Shown here in pieces: positions 1 to 11,511 of a stretch of 64,000 nucleotides of DNA. The stretch covers positions 71,856,217 to 71,920,216 of the forward strand of contig CM048841.1 of the NCBI GenBank assembly GCA_026545765.1, written 5' to 3'. The translations under genes were made by a program, and so were the position numbers. Each line of letters starts with the position of its first letter. The stretch's first letter is position 1. Below the pieces are notes generated by a model. The model was not told the origin of the DNA, searched no databases, and worked only from the letters and a program-made list of their open reading frames with translations. The stretch comes from Plantago major. Lineage: Eukaryota > Streptophyta > Magnoliopsida > Lamiales > Plantaginaceae.

Positions 1-918
1 CAAAGTCTTCACAAAGTTGCTTATCTTTAGATCCAAATATAATGTCATCAACATATACTTGAACTAAAAGTAGTTTCCCATCATGTTTTAATGTGAAGAG
101 TGTTTTATCAACATCTCCTTTCTTGAAACCATTTTCTAGTAGGTATCTGGCCAACGTATCATACCATGCTCTTGGAGCTTGTTTCAGCCCATACAGAGCT
201 TTCTGAAGCTTATAGACCATCCTACTTTCTAAGGAAACTTCAAAACTTGGTGGTTGCTCAACATAGACTTCCTCAGCAAGTTCACCATTTAGGAATGCAC
301 TCTTGACATCCATTTGATAAATCAGAACGTCATAATGAGTCTAAAGGCTATAAAGAGTCTTATTGCATCCAATCTTGCAACTGGTGCATAAGATTCATCA
401 AAATCTAGTCCTTCAGTCTGGGTGAATCCCTTGGCAAACAACCTAGCTTTGTTTCTGGTTATTTCACCAGACTCATTCATTTTGTTTCTGAAAATCCACT
501 TGGTTCCGATTACAGATATTCCGTCAACAAATGGAACCAGTTTCCAGACTTTGTTTCTCTCAAATTGATCCAACTCTTCTTGCATTGCAGAGATCCAATC
601 TTGATCCTTTAATGTTTCTTCTATAGTTTTAGGTTCAATATTTGAGATGAAACATCCATAGAGACAATTTGCATTTTCAGCGATTGTTCTTCTAGTTCTA
701 ACTCCTTGGTCTATGGGACCAATCACATCCTTTGCAAGATGATTTCTTATCCATTTCATAATGGGTTTTGAACTAGTAGGATCAATATCATTTTGATTTG
801 AGTGTGAATCAATATGATCTTGATGGGATACTTGTACAGTATATGAGATATCTGACACATGGGAAATGCCATGGATATCTGACACTTTTTCAGTGTTAGA
901 GATATCTGGAACTTGCAT
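1..918 (-). pseudogene. copia reverse transcriptase (N-terminal part, frameshifted)
   Basis: Starting at 918 the frame gives a hinge with repeated VSDIS/VSDIH units, then the RT start [34 protein letters not shown] and [18 protein letters not shown] one-base frameshift near 330 moves the reading to [30 protein letters not shown] and the active-site YVDD near position 50. The rest of RT and the RNase H lie outside the window. The hinge repeat between integrase and RT is unusual and is listed as a finding. Confidence 0.92.
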
Positions 919-978
919 TTCAGCAATCTCATTTTCAGATACCTTTTCATGATGAAGGTTCTCAGTAACCTGTTCTAT

Positions 979-2460
979 TTATGGAATTCTCATAGGAAAT
1001 TCTTCATCATGTCTTAGAGTCATCTGGTTGTTACTAAGCAATGGTTGCTTTTCAACGTCAGACTCATCCTCTATTTGAATGATAGAATTGTTTCCTTTTG
1101 AGGTTCCTTTTTCAGAATCTTTGATCATCAGATCTTTGAACCTATCTGAAAGATCATCATTCAAGGGTACTTTCTTGTTTCCTTCATAGAATACTACATG
1201 AACAGATTCCTCAATCTTTTGCGTTCTTTTGTTGTAGATTCTATAGTCTTTGCTATTCAGAGAATAACCAATAAATACTCCTTCATCTGCCTTTGGTTGA
1301 AATGTTCTCAAGTATTGTTTTCCATTGTTAAGAACGAAACATCTGTAACCAAACACCCTTAGATGTTTGATACTAGGGGGTCTACAAATGAAAAGCTCGT
1401 AAGGAGTTTTGTCATGGTGTTTGTTAATCAGACATCTATTTTGAGTGTAGCATGCTGTGTTTACAGCTTCAACCCAATAGATTTCACTTATTTCAGTGTC
1501 AGCGAGCATTGTTCTTGCCGCTTCTTTTAGGGTCCTATTCTTCCTTTCAGCAACACCATTTTGTTGTGGTGTTCTTACGGAAGATAGTTGATGTTGTATA
1601 CCTTTGCAGGTACAAAACTCTTTTATGTACTAGTTCACAAACTCAGTACCATGGTCTGTTCTGATTACAAATACCTTGTCATTTTTCTTGACTTCGAGCT
1701 TATTCAGCAAGTTGGGTATCTCAACCCTTGCATCAGATTTGTGTTTGAGAAAGACAACCCAAGTGAATCTTGAGTAATCATCAACAACAACCAGACCATA
1801 CTTCTTTCTTGCATAACTAGTTACAGAGGATTCAAAAAGATCCATATGTAACATCTGCAGTGGCCTTTCACTGGAATGTCTAGTTTTATACTTGAAAGAT
1901 GTTTTGGATTGTTTTCCCATTTGGCAAGCTGAGCATATACCATCTTTTCTATATGCCATTTTGGGTAAACCAACCACCAACTCTTTCTTGGCTAGCTTGT
2001 TCAGAGTTTTGAAATTCAAGTGACTCATTCTTTTATGCCATAGCCAATTTTCTTCAGTGTGGCCAGATTGACTCACCATGAGACATTCTTCAGTTGTGGC
2101 AGATGCCCAATCAGCAACATAAAGATTTCTTTTACGCCTTGCAACCAAGACTGTCTGCTTTGACCCATTGTCAATCACTTTGCATAGTTTTGACTTGATT
2201 TTGACAGTGTACCCTTTGTCTACTAGTTGACTCATGCTTAGAAGATTATATTTTAATCCCTTTACATGTAGTACTTCAGAGATTGTAAGGGCTCCAAACT
2301 TCAGATTGCCAAATCCTATGGTTGGATTTTCATCTCCTCCAGCAAACCTGATAATTGGTCCATCATTGCACTTTCTGTAGTCAATCAGATTTGTTGTCTC
2401 CTGTCATGTGCTTCCCACATCCACTATCAAAATGCCACTTTGGATTAGTCTTTAGAGTGT
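979..2460 (-). pseudogene. copia protease and integrase (broken)
   Basis: The aspartic protease signature WHFDSGCGKHMTGD is read near 2440-2400 (catalytic D-S-G present). The GAG-pre-integrase segment follows with LLSMSQLVDKG and HKRMSHLNFKTLNKL. The integrase core shows HMDLFES (first Asp), DDYSRFTW and IRTDHGTEFVN (second Asp). An in-frame TAG follows at about 1628-1630, after which the same frame continues as TPQQNGVAERKNRTL, giving the catalytic Glu. The C-terminal part runs to 979 and ends in another in-frame stop, after which reading continues into RT. All catalytic residues are still visible, so the inactivation is by nonsense changes. Confidence 0.9.
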
Positions 2461-5055
2461 TCTGCACAAAACAGAAATGAGAGATTAGTTCTCATACCAA
2501 CAATGGAACCATCTGGACTAAAGAATCTTCCAGTAGGAATCCATTTTTGAATGAATTTCTTAGGAACATTCTTTTGTCTAACAGGAACATAAGGAGGAAT
2601 TCTAGTTAAATGATTAGTATCATTGTTATTAAGAACTATTTTCTTCCTTGGTGTGTTCCTTGGTGCTCCATTTGGTGCTTTCAGATACCTGTCAGGTTTC
2701 TGAGTCTGCTTCTCAGCAAACTTAGCTTTCCTAGCTAGATTTCTTCTAGCCCTGGCATTCAGATTTTCAGTAGCTTGATTCATCTTCCACTTCTGATAAT
2801 TGTTGTGAGCAATTCTAGCTTTTAACCATCGTTCTTGCTCTTGTTTGTACTCACGAGCAAGTTGTTTCCCGATGGCTTTATAGCCAATACCATTTCGAGC
2901 ACCTGGTGCTATCTGAGATCTTTTCTCAGCAACTTTGCTAGTCTCTGGGTAATCTATTTTCTTTCCAGAAAATGTGACATAGGAGCATTTGTCAGCTGCT
3001 GTAATTTTTCCTTTCTGAGAGACATAGCACTGTGGGTGATTACACTTTTCAGTGTTATGTTTCTTTGCAGAAATATTCCCAATAGATTTCTTTTGGACTT
3101 GTTTTTCCCACAAAGGTTTGGTCGCAACTGCCTTTCATTTGTCAACAACCTTAGCTTTCTGACCGATACTGTAGGTTGTTTGGGTACCACCTTGCTGAGC
3201 ACTGACAAATGTTCTTCTTTCATCACTCTTATTCAGAGTGGTAGAACTATATGTCTGTGTATCCAGCCCAAGTCCTCTCTTTTCTGAAGGATCTCTTAAA
3301 TAAGATTGTACTTCAGTAAGAGTGTCACTAGCTTTGGTATAAGATTCAAAAGATAGTTCTTTCTTTTTGAGTTCTTCATTCTCAGAAAGAATATCTTCAC
3401 ATTTCTTTTGAAAATTGGCCAATGCTTCTTCATGTGACTTTTCAGTCTCAGATATCTGAGCTTTGAGAAATGCAATTTCGGCATCCTTTTCCTCAGATGT
3501 CTTGAGTAGTTTTGAATTTTCCTTTTCAAAAGAATTCTTTTCTTCTTCAAAGATTTCGGCTCTAGCTCGGACCATTAGAAACTCTCTTTCGTAGAGATCA
3601 AGCTCTCTTCTGAGATGTTCCAGATCTTTGTTTCCTTCCTCATCACTTTCATATGTATAACAAGAAGTATGTGTTACCTCATCAGCCATTAGACAAGGTT
3701 CAATGTTGGAGATATCTGGAAAGATTTCTTCAGCCACTCCACACACTTCTTTCTTCTTTTGACCAAAGTCGATCACTTCATGAGAAACACCGCACATTTC
3801 TGGAGAAGGCAGTGTAGAATCATCTGAGTCTTCATCCTCAGAATCAGACTCAATGTCTAGAGCATCCAGTTGGAGTTGAATCTTTTTCCTTTCTTCAGTG
3901 AGCATAGCTCTTTGACTTCTCTTGAAGTTTCTTTTATCTTTCTTATCACCTGTCTTTAGTTTGTTGAAGGCAGGGCAATCCTTCTTGAAATGACCAGGTT
4001 TCTGACAATAGAAATAGATATCGTTTTCGATTTCTGCTTCCTCAGTACTAGATGCTTTTTAAGCCGGCTTGTTTAGCGAGCTTTGCATATTTTTGTACTG
4101 GTGATAGTTTGAGCCTAGATGCTTTTTCACCTTCTCTTTGGCTTTTCTTCTCTCTATTTCCCGACTGACATATTTTCTCATTTTCTTTACAGCAAGAGCA
4201 TCCTCAGTCACCTCCTTGCCTTCCTTCTTTTCAGAAGTTCCTTGAGCAACTAAAGCAACATTCTGCAACTTTTCAGTTGTTTGTTCTCTTTGAGTTGTCT
4301 CATAGTCAACAGTGGCAAGGTGAGAGAAAAGTTCCACAGGAGTGATATCTGGCATTCCTTGGTTAAAGTAAAAAAACTTTGTGTGCTCCCAGTTATGATT
4401 TAGACTTCTCACAATAGTCTTAATCTTTTCTGACTGGGTATATCTATTACTTTCACCAAGTGCAGCCATGTCACTCATAAGTGTTGTAAACCGGAAATCT
4501 AGTTCTTCAAGAGTCTCTATGGGACCTTGTTTAAAATTTTGGAATTTGAGCTTCAAAACTTCGAACTTATTTTCCTTCGTTTTCAAAGGTGCATGATTTC
4601 TTCAATCGGTTGTGCCACTTTCGCCATTTTGCACCCTACTTTATATCATGTGCTCGAGTAACGTATGATGATATTACGAGCGACCATCCGTCGATTTCTC
4701 TGGCATCTTCCGATGTCCAGAGCTCTCTGGCTTTGGTTCAGATAACTTGACCGGTGTCTCCCACTGGTTGACGCATCTGTCTGTGAAGACCCATCGCTTT
4801 TTTCTCTGTCTCTACCATTAGAAACCTCCATGACCTGCTTGAGTTGTTGAATAACTATTGGGCCATTCATTATCACGTTGATCATTTCGTCACTGGTGGC
4901 TTCTAGGTGGAGCATCATGTTGTTCTTCCATTTCCCAGGCCATTCATTATCACGTTGATCATTTCGTCAGTGGTGGCTTCTAGGTGGAGCATCATGTTGT
5001 TCTTCCATTTCCCATAATTCTCTAGCTTGAGAATTGGGGCGTCACTTAAAGTCAT
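2445..5055 (-). pseudogene. copia gag and gag-pol linker (broken)
   Basis: The start ATG is at 5055 (protein begins MTLSDAPILKLENYGKWKNN), a typical copia Gag N terminus. A 77-bp tandem duplication just inside the start shifts the frame. Gag continues through 4586-4059, followed by an in-frame TAA. The zinc knuckle reads YFYCQKPGHFKKDC, so the first Cys of CX2CX4HX4C is Tyr. From 3905 to 3135 comes a very acidic, Glu/Lys-rich coiled-coil stretch, then a Lys/Arg-rich basic stretch to 2445. All these pieces keep one frame separated by point stops, which argues for decay in place rather than rearrangement. Role when intact: virus-like particle formation and RNA packaging. Confidence 0.85.
4863..5016. 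repeat. 77-bp tandem duplication in copia gag
   Basis: The stretch starting ccattcattatcacgttg at 4863 recurs starting at 4940 and is almost identical (one visible C/G change). Because 77 is not a multiple of three, the duplication puts gag out of frame immediately after its start. The near identity suggests a recent event compared with the other lesions. Confidence 0.88.
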
Positions 5056-5159
5056 CCTGCAACAAACACACTAACCAAACAAATCAAGTGTAGGTGAAAA
5101 GCAGTTAATGAGCACTTATCTGGGATCTAGGTTCAGTGCAGAAGGCTTGGGAACCTCCC

Positions 5160-5171
5160 GCTCTGATACCA
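5160..5171 (-). other. Primer-binding site (initiator Met tRNA type)
   Basis: The minus strand reads TGGTATCAGAGC, the standard plant copia PBS complementary to the initiator methionine tRNA 3' end. It sits between the LTR and the gag start at 5055, as expected. Confidence 0.88.
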
Positions 5172-5175
5172 CTCG

Positions 5176-6767
5176 TTGGTCCAGATAATGGCAAAGTAAA
5201 AGACTAGGGGGGGTGTGAATAGTCTTTTAAAACTTTTGTCGATAAACACAGTTTCTCAGATATCTGTGAGGATATCTGATACTTAATTTCAGAGAGCGGA
5301 AGACTTTTCTGTGATTAGTGCACGTGCTCAGCAAGATAGGTGTAAATACTTTGCAAGGTAAATAAAGCAATTAATAAATGCAGAAAGTAAATAACACAAG
5401 TCTTTTTATAGTGGTATCTGAAGGTGGCGTAATCCTTCAACTAATCCACTTCGGCCTTTCTCAGACCTAGAATCCACTAAGACAGATAATTGAGGTAACC
5501 TTACAAGTATCTTCTCTCGATTCCTAAATACACTAGGTTCCCAACCAAGTGTTCCCCCTGAGTTATTCCCCGGCTTTCACAGCCAAGTACTTCTTGTACT
5601 CAGAAACCTCTTTCCTGGAGTTGTTCCTTAGTTTCCCAAACTAAGTACTTCCTGTACTCCACGCCAATTAAGGTGTTGGTTAAGGTAGTTTTTCAGGTGA
5701 GTTTCTTTAATTACTTGTTCAGTTATGCAGATAGCTCTGAGAATCAAGTATACTTAATACACTTTGCAGTGTATGGTATCTTGTTCTTTACTGACCCAAG
5801 TCATTGATAAATGTTCAAGAGAATGAATCTCAGATATCAAATCTTAATTCAACTCTTTCACAAATAGCAATACTTGTTAAGGATCAGGACACTTAGAACT
5901 TTTTTGCTACTTAGAATCAAGAGCTTTCGCAATGTAAAAGCTTGAAGGTAAGTAGTATGCTTGAGAGTTTTAAAGATAGTGTTCAGTGTAAATTCTGTGT
6001 TCTAAGGTGTGTTCTCAAGCAGTCTAAGTGTTGATATTTATAGATGAATTTGAGTGTCGTTTGAATAGTATCCGTTAGGCTTAAATCAAATTCAAACTAT
6101 TGATATCTGAGTATAGTACTGTAGTACGTTTGTCTTCTTCTTCAGAAGCTATCGTTTTTGTTCAGACATCTCTGTCCGTGCATTCAATGCATTGTACTAT
6201 ACTTTGTCCTGTAGTGCCAACGGAACTATGCATTGTATCAGAGATCTTATACTATCAGAGTTCTCTGAAGCTTTGCACGTCCTTTTCCAGAGATTATGAC
6301 AACTCCAGATACCGCTTGTTGAAACAACTTGTTATAATATATTTCTTTTCAGAAACATAGTTCATGTCCAAGGTATCTGAGTGTAGATATCTGTGGGCAC
6401 TTTCCTCGTTTCAGAAACCTTTTATTTCTCAGATATCTTTTGCAACACTATTTATTTAAAAACGCTTGTGTCTTCAAGATATCTGGTCATAGGTATCTGA
6501 AAACCCTTGTCTTCAGCAATCTTGTGCAGTCTTCAAATCTTCAAATCCGTTGAACTTTTCCTGCTGGATGCCTTCTTCTTGGTCTTCTTTAGAGGAATAA
6601 AAAATTACATTTAGAGACCTAACATCCGATACAAGATTTGCTAGACTATCATACTTAGTGAGTTTCCTCTTTTACAGCGTTCAAGTGAACCAAGAGTACT
6701 AACCACCTTTCTGAGCTAAGATAAGTCATTAGGTTGCTGATCAAAATCTAAACATATATTCCTAACA
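5176..6767 (-). repeat. 5' LTR of the copia element
   Basis: The outer end (minus strand) reads TGTTAGGAATATATG at 6767. The inner end lies just before the PBS, near 5176 (exact base uncertain). Length is about 1.6 kb. A TATA box (TATAAATA, minus strand) lies near 6036-6043, marking the U3/R region. The LTR is rich in GATATCTG-type motifs. The partner LTR is not in the window, so identity between LTRs cannot be used to date the insertion. Confidence 0.75.
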
Positions 6768-6818
6768 GTTAGTTATGTTGGTTTAGGAACTAATAATTTT
6801 TAATCATTTACGAAATAG

Positions 6819-8255
6819 ACTATGGATCTTTGGGGCAAACAACTCACTGACACCGCAAATCTGATATCAGGCAAAGATCAATATGCATACTTCGACTCAC
6901 TCCTCTATGTAAGTTTTCTATAAATGTATTTTGTCGTAATTTTCATACATATATATCTAAACTAAAAGTATCCAAAATAACATGAATGTAAAAAAACTAC
7001 AGGAACTTTGCGAAGATGATATGCTTGTGGGTGAGGTAATAACAAAGATCAACAGCCTTTCAACGGAGAAGATACTGTTCTTCCCCATCAACACAGGTGC
7101 TCATTGGGTACTAATGGAGCTGGACGTTGACGTGTGCGACTGGACTCTTTACAACACCCTCACGCAAAGATCAGACAACAAGGACAGACAATTCGTAAAA
7201 ACTGCAAAAGTGGTATGTACAACCATGTTAGTTTCATAACTATAGTTAGTTTCACAACTCTCAATAAGATGGTTTCATGGGTATATGAGTTTATTCACTT
7301 GTGTGTTTTGAATTCTACAAACTAGAGAGTTTGTTTCATTACAATTATGTGCTAGCTATGTTAGTTTCAGAGAAAATGATCGATTAGATACAATCTGAAT
7401 GCTGCTAGAACGTTGGTTTCATGGGTACATGAGTTTATTCACTTGTGTGTTTTGAATTCTACAAACTAGATAGTTAGTTTCATTACAGTTCTGTGCTTGG
7501 TATGTTAGTTTCAGAGAAAACGATCTGTATGTTGCTAGAATGTTGGTTTCATGTGTATATGAGTTTAATCAATCTTATGTTGGTTTCATGAGTCTGTTTT
7601 GTTGGTTTCAAGAGTTTGTTATGTTAGTTTCATGACTCTTTTCTGTTGGTTTCAAGAGTATTTGAGTTAGTTTTAGGATTCTTTGATGTTGGTTTCATGA
7701 CTCTTTTCTGTTGGTTTCAAGAGTATTTATGTTGGTTTCATGACTCTTTTTTGTTGGTTTCAAGAGTATTTGAGTTAGTTTCAGGATTCTTTAACAATAA
7801 GATGATTCGACTTCTCTGAAACTAAACCAAATATACAATTTTTTCAACTTTGACAGAGGAGATTTGTTGAAAGAATTCTGGTGAAAAGATCGACGAACCC
7901 AACGGGACTTGAGAATGATGCTTTCTTTGAAAAATTTAAAACGGAGAAATTTACTGAAAGAGATCACAAAACTAGCCCCCCACAAGTGGGCGTCGACTGC
8001 GAAATTATATGCCTCATGATACTGGAGAAGAGATTGGAGGGAGGTGAACCATGGGATATAAAACAGAGTGATGAATTCATTTATGAAAGATGCTGCCAGA
8101 ACAGGGCAATGATAGTTTCACACTTCCTCAGGTTAGGAGATCGTCACAATGCAAGCCAAGAAACACTCGATGAGGAAGAGGCTCAGGCAATGAAGGATAA
8201 AAAATCGCTAGATAAGACGAGGAAGCAAAGTGCAAAGAATCTAAATCAATTGTAA
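6819..8255 (+). pseudogene. Ulp1-like C48 cysteine protease fragment, transposon-associated
   Basis: Three exons join in phase 0: 6819-6908, 7003-7212 and 7857-8255, each with GT-AG borders, ending in TAA. The product shows the C48 pattern: HWVLMELD (His), DWTLYNTL where YDSL is usual (catalytic Asp to Asn), and PPQVGVDCEIICLMI (oxyanion Gln and nucleophile Cys; DCG is normally expected, here DCE). The tail is charged (DEEEAQAMKDKKSLDKTRKQ). Such Ulp1 domains without a SUMO-pathway partner are typical of plant Mutator/CACTA cargo proteins. The 5' part is missing: the copia LTR ends at 6767, 52 bp from the first readable exon. Protease activity is doubtful because of the Asn. It could instead be a diverged host gene, but the setting argues against that. 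Confidence 0.72.
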
Positions 8256-8455
8256 ACAATTGTTTCAATATGCTTGTATTTTGTAACTCTAATTAGTATG
8301 CTAATGCGTATAACTTTGTTAGTTTCATAACTATCACTTAGTTTCACAACGCATGAGTTAGTTTCAAGATACAAAAGTTAGTTTCAGGACAAAAAAATTT
8401 AGTTTCAGGACATATAAATTAATTAGTTTCATAAGTTAACTTCAGATTTTGATCG
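7222..8455. repeat. TTGGTTTCA/TTAGTTTCA dispersed array in intron and 3' flank
   Basis: The second intron of the Ulp1-like gene (about 7222-7800) repeats GTTGGTTTCATGACTC, GTTAGTTTCAGG and GTTGGTTTCAAGAG about every 20-40 bases. A longer duplicated block (ggtttcatgggtatatgagtttattcacttgtgtgttttg) is at 7270 and again near 7412. The same TTAGTTTCA motif resumes after the stop codon at 8310-8455 but is absent from the exon between. No coding potential. Confidence 0.75.
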
Positions 8456-8670
8456 TTTTATTATCGTAAGTTTACCATTCTACGATGATACAGTTGAACT
8501 GTATATTTATATTTCAATAATATAGTGAAAATGTATATTTACACATCCATTATACATTAATACTATATTTACATATCCATTATACAGTAGTACTGTATAT
8601 ATGTAATGTTCAATAATACAGTACTTTTATTTACAAGTTAAAATACAAAAAACGTAAAAAAAAACATCAA
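8432..8670 (+). repeat. Inverted-repeat arm matching 12540-12770
   Basis: This stretch (cagattttgatcgttttattatcgtaag ... tacagttgaactgtatattta ... tacagtagtactgtat) matches the reverse complement of 12540-12770 along most of its length by eye. The arm contains small palindromes of the form TACAGT(C/T)GAACTGTA. It is probably part of a long-TIR element whose copies flank the whole 8.4-12.8 kb mosaic. Confidence 0.7.
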
Positions 8671-8779
8671 CTGTTGGTTCTGACTATGAGATGTGCTTTC
8701 CGATGAGAAGTGCTAGTAGATTCCGGTTTCATTGTTTTTCAGCGCAAAATTTCGATGATAAGATCTTCACGGATTTGGA

Positions 8780-9090
8780 CGGATCTCGCTGGATCTTCTC
8801 GGATTTGGACGGATCTTCAGATCTTGATGAATCGGTGGTGTTGTAGTGGTGGTGGGGGGTGGGTAGCTGGACGGTAGTGGTGGACGGAACATGAGATCTG
8901 GACGGTGGAAAGGAGGCAGTGGCGGTGTATGGGAGATGGAGGTGGGTGGTGAACGGTGGAAGGCGGTGGTGCGGTGAACGGTGGAAGGGCGGTGGGAGGG
9001 TGGTGCGGTGAAGGTGGAAGGGTGGTGGGAGGGCGGCGGTGGTGGCGTGGTGAACTGTGGAGAAATAGAGTGTTGTGATGGAGATGGAAG
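8780..9090. repeat. GGT-rich low-complexity tract
   Basis: The plus strand is dominated by GGTGGTGG, GGTGGAAGG and GGTGCGGTGAA units. The reverse-strand open frame (Ser/Pro/His/Thr-rich) is a by-product of this composition, with no domain or codon structure supporting a gene. Similar tracts recur at 10370-10790 (GGT on plus) and, with strand reversed, at 11040-11480 and 11780-12045. Confidence 0.8.
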
Positions 9091-9144
9091 GGTGGACAAT
9101 GACAGGGGTTAAATGGTCTTTTCGGGTGTTCTGTTTAGGTGTAA

Positions 9145-9505
9145 GAGAGTGTTTGCAAATGCTTAAAAAAATTGCTTTTGTGATTTTGAAGAATAAAAAG
9201 TAGTTTTTTAGTGTTTTATATTACAACTTCTCTGGAAAAAAAGAAGCAGGTAACCGCCAGAAGCTAAGAAGCAATCCAATAGCTAATTCTATTTGCTTTA
9301 AACAGGTAGTAGCTTTTTTTCCAATTAAAATCAATTAATTAAATTAATTTTTGCAAACACTAAAATTTATGCTTTTACAACTTTAAATTGATTTTTGTAT
9401 AATATATCAAACACTAATGACTTCTGCTTAAAATTAACTTTAATCAACTTTTAACAAAAGCAGACAAAAAAGCAATAGTAAAAGCATTTGCAAACACACA
9501 CTAAA
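9145..9505. mobile_element. hAT-like non-autonomous element
   Basis: The left end reads GTGTTTGCAAATGCTT near 9150, and the right end gives the same motif in reverse complement (AAGCATTTGCAAACAC) near 9485-9500. About 350 bp of AT-rich filler lies between, including the inverted pair AGCAATCCAATAGC / AAAAAGCAATAGTA. TGTTTGCAAA ends suit hAT MITEs, but I could not find a clean 8-bp target duplication, so the borders are approximate. Confidence 0.5.
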
Positions 9506-10369
9506 AGCTAGAGGTCGTTTTTTGCAATATTAGTTGGGAAACGTCACCGGCCCGCGCTCCAACCTAATTTAAAATTGAGAAAAGTGGTGCCAAAAACCCA
9601 ATTGAGAGTAAAATTTCAAATAAAGACATCATCAATGAAAACCAATTCAAAAAGGAATCTATTACCTTTACACACCCCCTGAATGTACTATTATACCTCT
9701 GAATTGTTCAAAAATGATCTAATTCTAAAAATTTGTCTTATATATTATTTTCCCTTTTAATTTTATAATATTTTTTTATTTTAAATTTTTCAATTTCAGA
9801 TTTTTTTGTTTCACATTTTTTTTTTATTTTTGTAACTCTGCGTATAGTTCAAATGTACAGTCGAACTATATATTTATAGTTTCGATATCCAGTTTATCTT
9901 TCCATTTCGTAAAAAAGTGTTTACATTATATTATCATCATTATCTCGCGTTGATTAATTCTTTCTTAACGATATTAATAAATAAATTATTAAAATTATAT
10001 AATGAAAATTTAGTAATTAAATTTTTATTATATGATTTTATTAAATTATTTACTATTATCGTTCTGAGAATTTAATAATCAGCTCAAACGATTAATGGAA
10101 AAAGTTAAAATGTAGCTTTTTACGAATTGAGAAATATGTTATTGTACTTCACAATAACAATAATACAGTCGAACTGCATATAGAGTCCAATATTCAATTT
10201 AACTGGATATTTACAGTTCCATGATACAATCAAATGTACAAGTAGAGTTCCGTCGTACAGTCGAAATTAAAGAAGTTACATCATCAGAAGAATTATAAGA
10301 AATTAAAGTAAATATAAAACTAAATACAGAAAAAGAAGGAAAAAAAGAGAAAAAGCCACATCGGAGCTT

Positions 10370-10790
10370 GAATCGAAGAGATGGAGGGCTGAGCAAGCAA
10401 ATCGGAGAGATGGAGGGCTGAGCAAGCAGATTGGTGGTGGTGGAAGGACCGTGGTGGTGGAGGTGGGTGGTGCAGTGGTGGAGGTGGAGGTGCGGTGGTG
10501 GTGCGGTGACGGAGTAGAGCAACAAGACAAACAGAGCAGATCGGAAGTGCGATGGTGGTGCGGTGGAGACAGATCGGAGTAGAAGGTGTGGGTGGAGACA
10601 GATCAGAAATGCGGAAGCAGAGTAGATCGGAGTAGAAGGTGTGCGGTGGTGGTGCAGTGGTGGGGTGGGTGGTGCAGTGTGGAGGTGGATGGTGGTGCGT
10701 GGTGGGTGGTGCAGTCGTGGGGCAGCGGTGGGCAGTGGAGGTGGGTGGTGGGGGGTGGTGGTTGAGGGAGAGAGAGAGAGAGGTTGAGTG
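10370..10790. repeat. GGT-rich low-complexity arm
   Basis: Tract of GGTGGTGG, GGTGCGGTGG and GGTGCAGTGG units with interspersed AGATCGGAGTAGAAGG repeats (about 10560-10640), ending in an (AG)n run near 10768-10785. The long His/Pro/Thr-rich reverse frames here are compositional. Confidence 0.8.
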
Positions 10791-11039
10791 AGGATGAAAA
10801 GAGTAGTAAAATTTAGGTTTTGAAAGATAGATGGGTATAATAGTCCTTTCATGGGATGAATTTGAGGGTAAAGGGGAGAGGTTCGTTTCTGGATTATTGT
10901 TTCCAAAAGGTTTCTGGCAAAAATTTAGGAGAGCGGACCAATTACGTTTCTCAAATAACATTTCAAAAAACGACCCTTTACTTTTATTACTGAGAATTTC
11001 TATCTCATTCAAACTCTCTTTTCTCTCTAGAATTTCACC

Positions 11040-11480
11040 TCGAACCTCCCACCTCCATTTGCTGCCCACTAACCACAGCCACCACCACCGTCCAGCCTCC
11101 GATGATGGCTCGCCCCACCACCACCACCCTTGCTTCCAACGTTCAACCACCACACCACCCCTGCCTCCACCCGCCGCCCAGCACCACCACAACCTCCCAT
11201 CAAGATCTGGCCGGTGCTCGATGAAGAGAGGCGATGATGAGATTTCAAATCTATCCTACCGCTCTTCCACTGCATCCACCACCGTCCACCACCCATCCAT
11301 CCTCCACGAGATCTGCCACCACCTCCACCAGATTTGTCCAACCACTCACCACCCTCCACGAGATCTGCCATCACGCGATCCGCCACCCACCACCTCTCTC
11401 CGTCCAAGAAGAATGAGGCACCACCCTCCGATCTACTTGGATCCAACTCCATTCTCCAATCTCCCTCCCATCCCCGAGAT
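11040..11480. repeat. CCA-rich low-complexity arm
   Basis: Mirror of the GGT-rich tract on the opposite strand: CCACCACC, CACCCTCCACGAGATCTGCC (repeated near 11300-11370) and CCGCCACCCACCACC. It may base-pair with 10370-10790 and 8780-9090 in single-stranded form. Open frames here look compositional. Confidence 0.75.
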
Positions 11481-11511
11481 CCACCACCAACAGTGGCTTT
11501 TTTTTTCTTTT

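Larger units (their letters stand above)
1..6767 (-). mobile_element. Ty1/copia LTR retrotransposon, degenerate, truncated by window edge
   Basis: The minus strand carries copia domains in canonical order from high to low coordinate: LTR, primer-binding site, gag, protease, integrase, reverse transcriptase. Integrase before RT defines copia rather than gypsy. The reading frame is broken by several in-frame stops (near 4059, 3114, 1630 and 979) and a frameshift near 330, so the copy is non-autonomous. The 3' LTR lies outside the window to the left. The LTR starts with TGTTAGGAAT on the minus strand at 6767. It lies directly beside a Ulp1-like transposon gene on the right, so the element probably interrupted that gene. 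I did not assign a copia lineage. Confidence 0.93.

Noticed and set aside
8767..9099. Pro/Ser/His/Thr-rich reverse open frame
   Set aside because: Explained entirely by the GGT-rich repeat; the same composition gives open frames in several other places (10211-11551).
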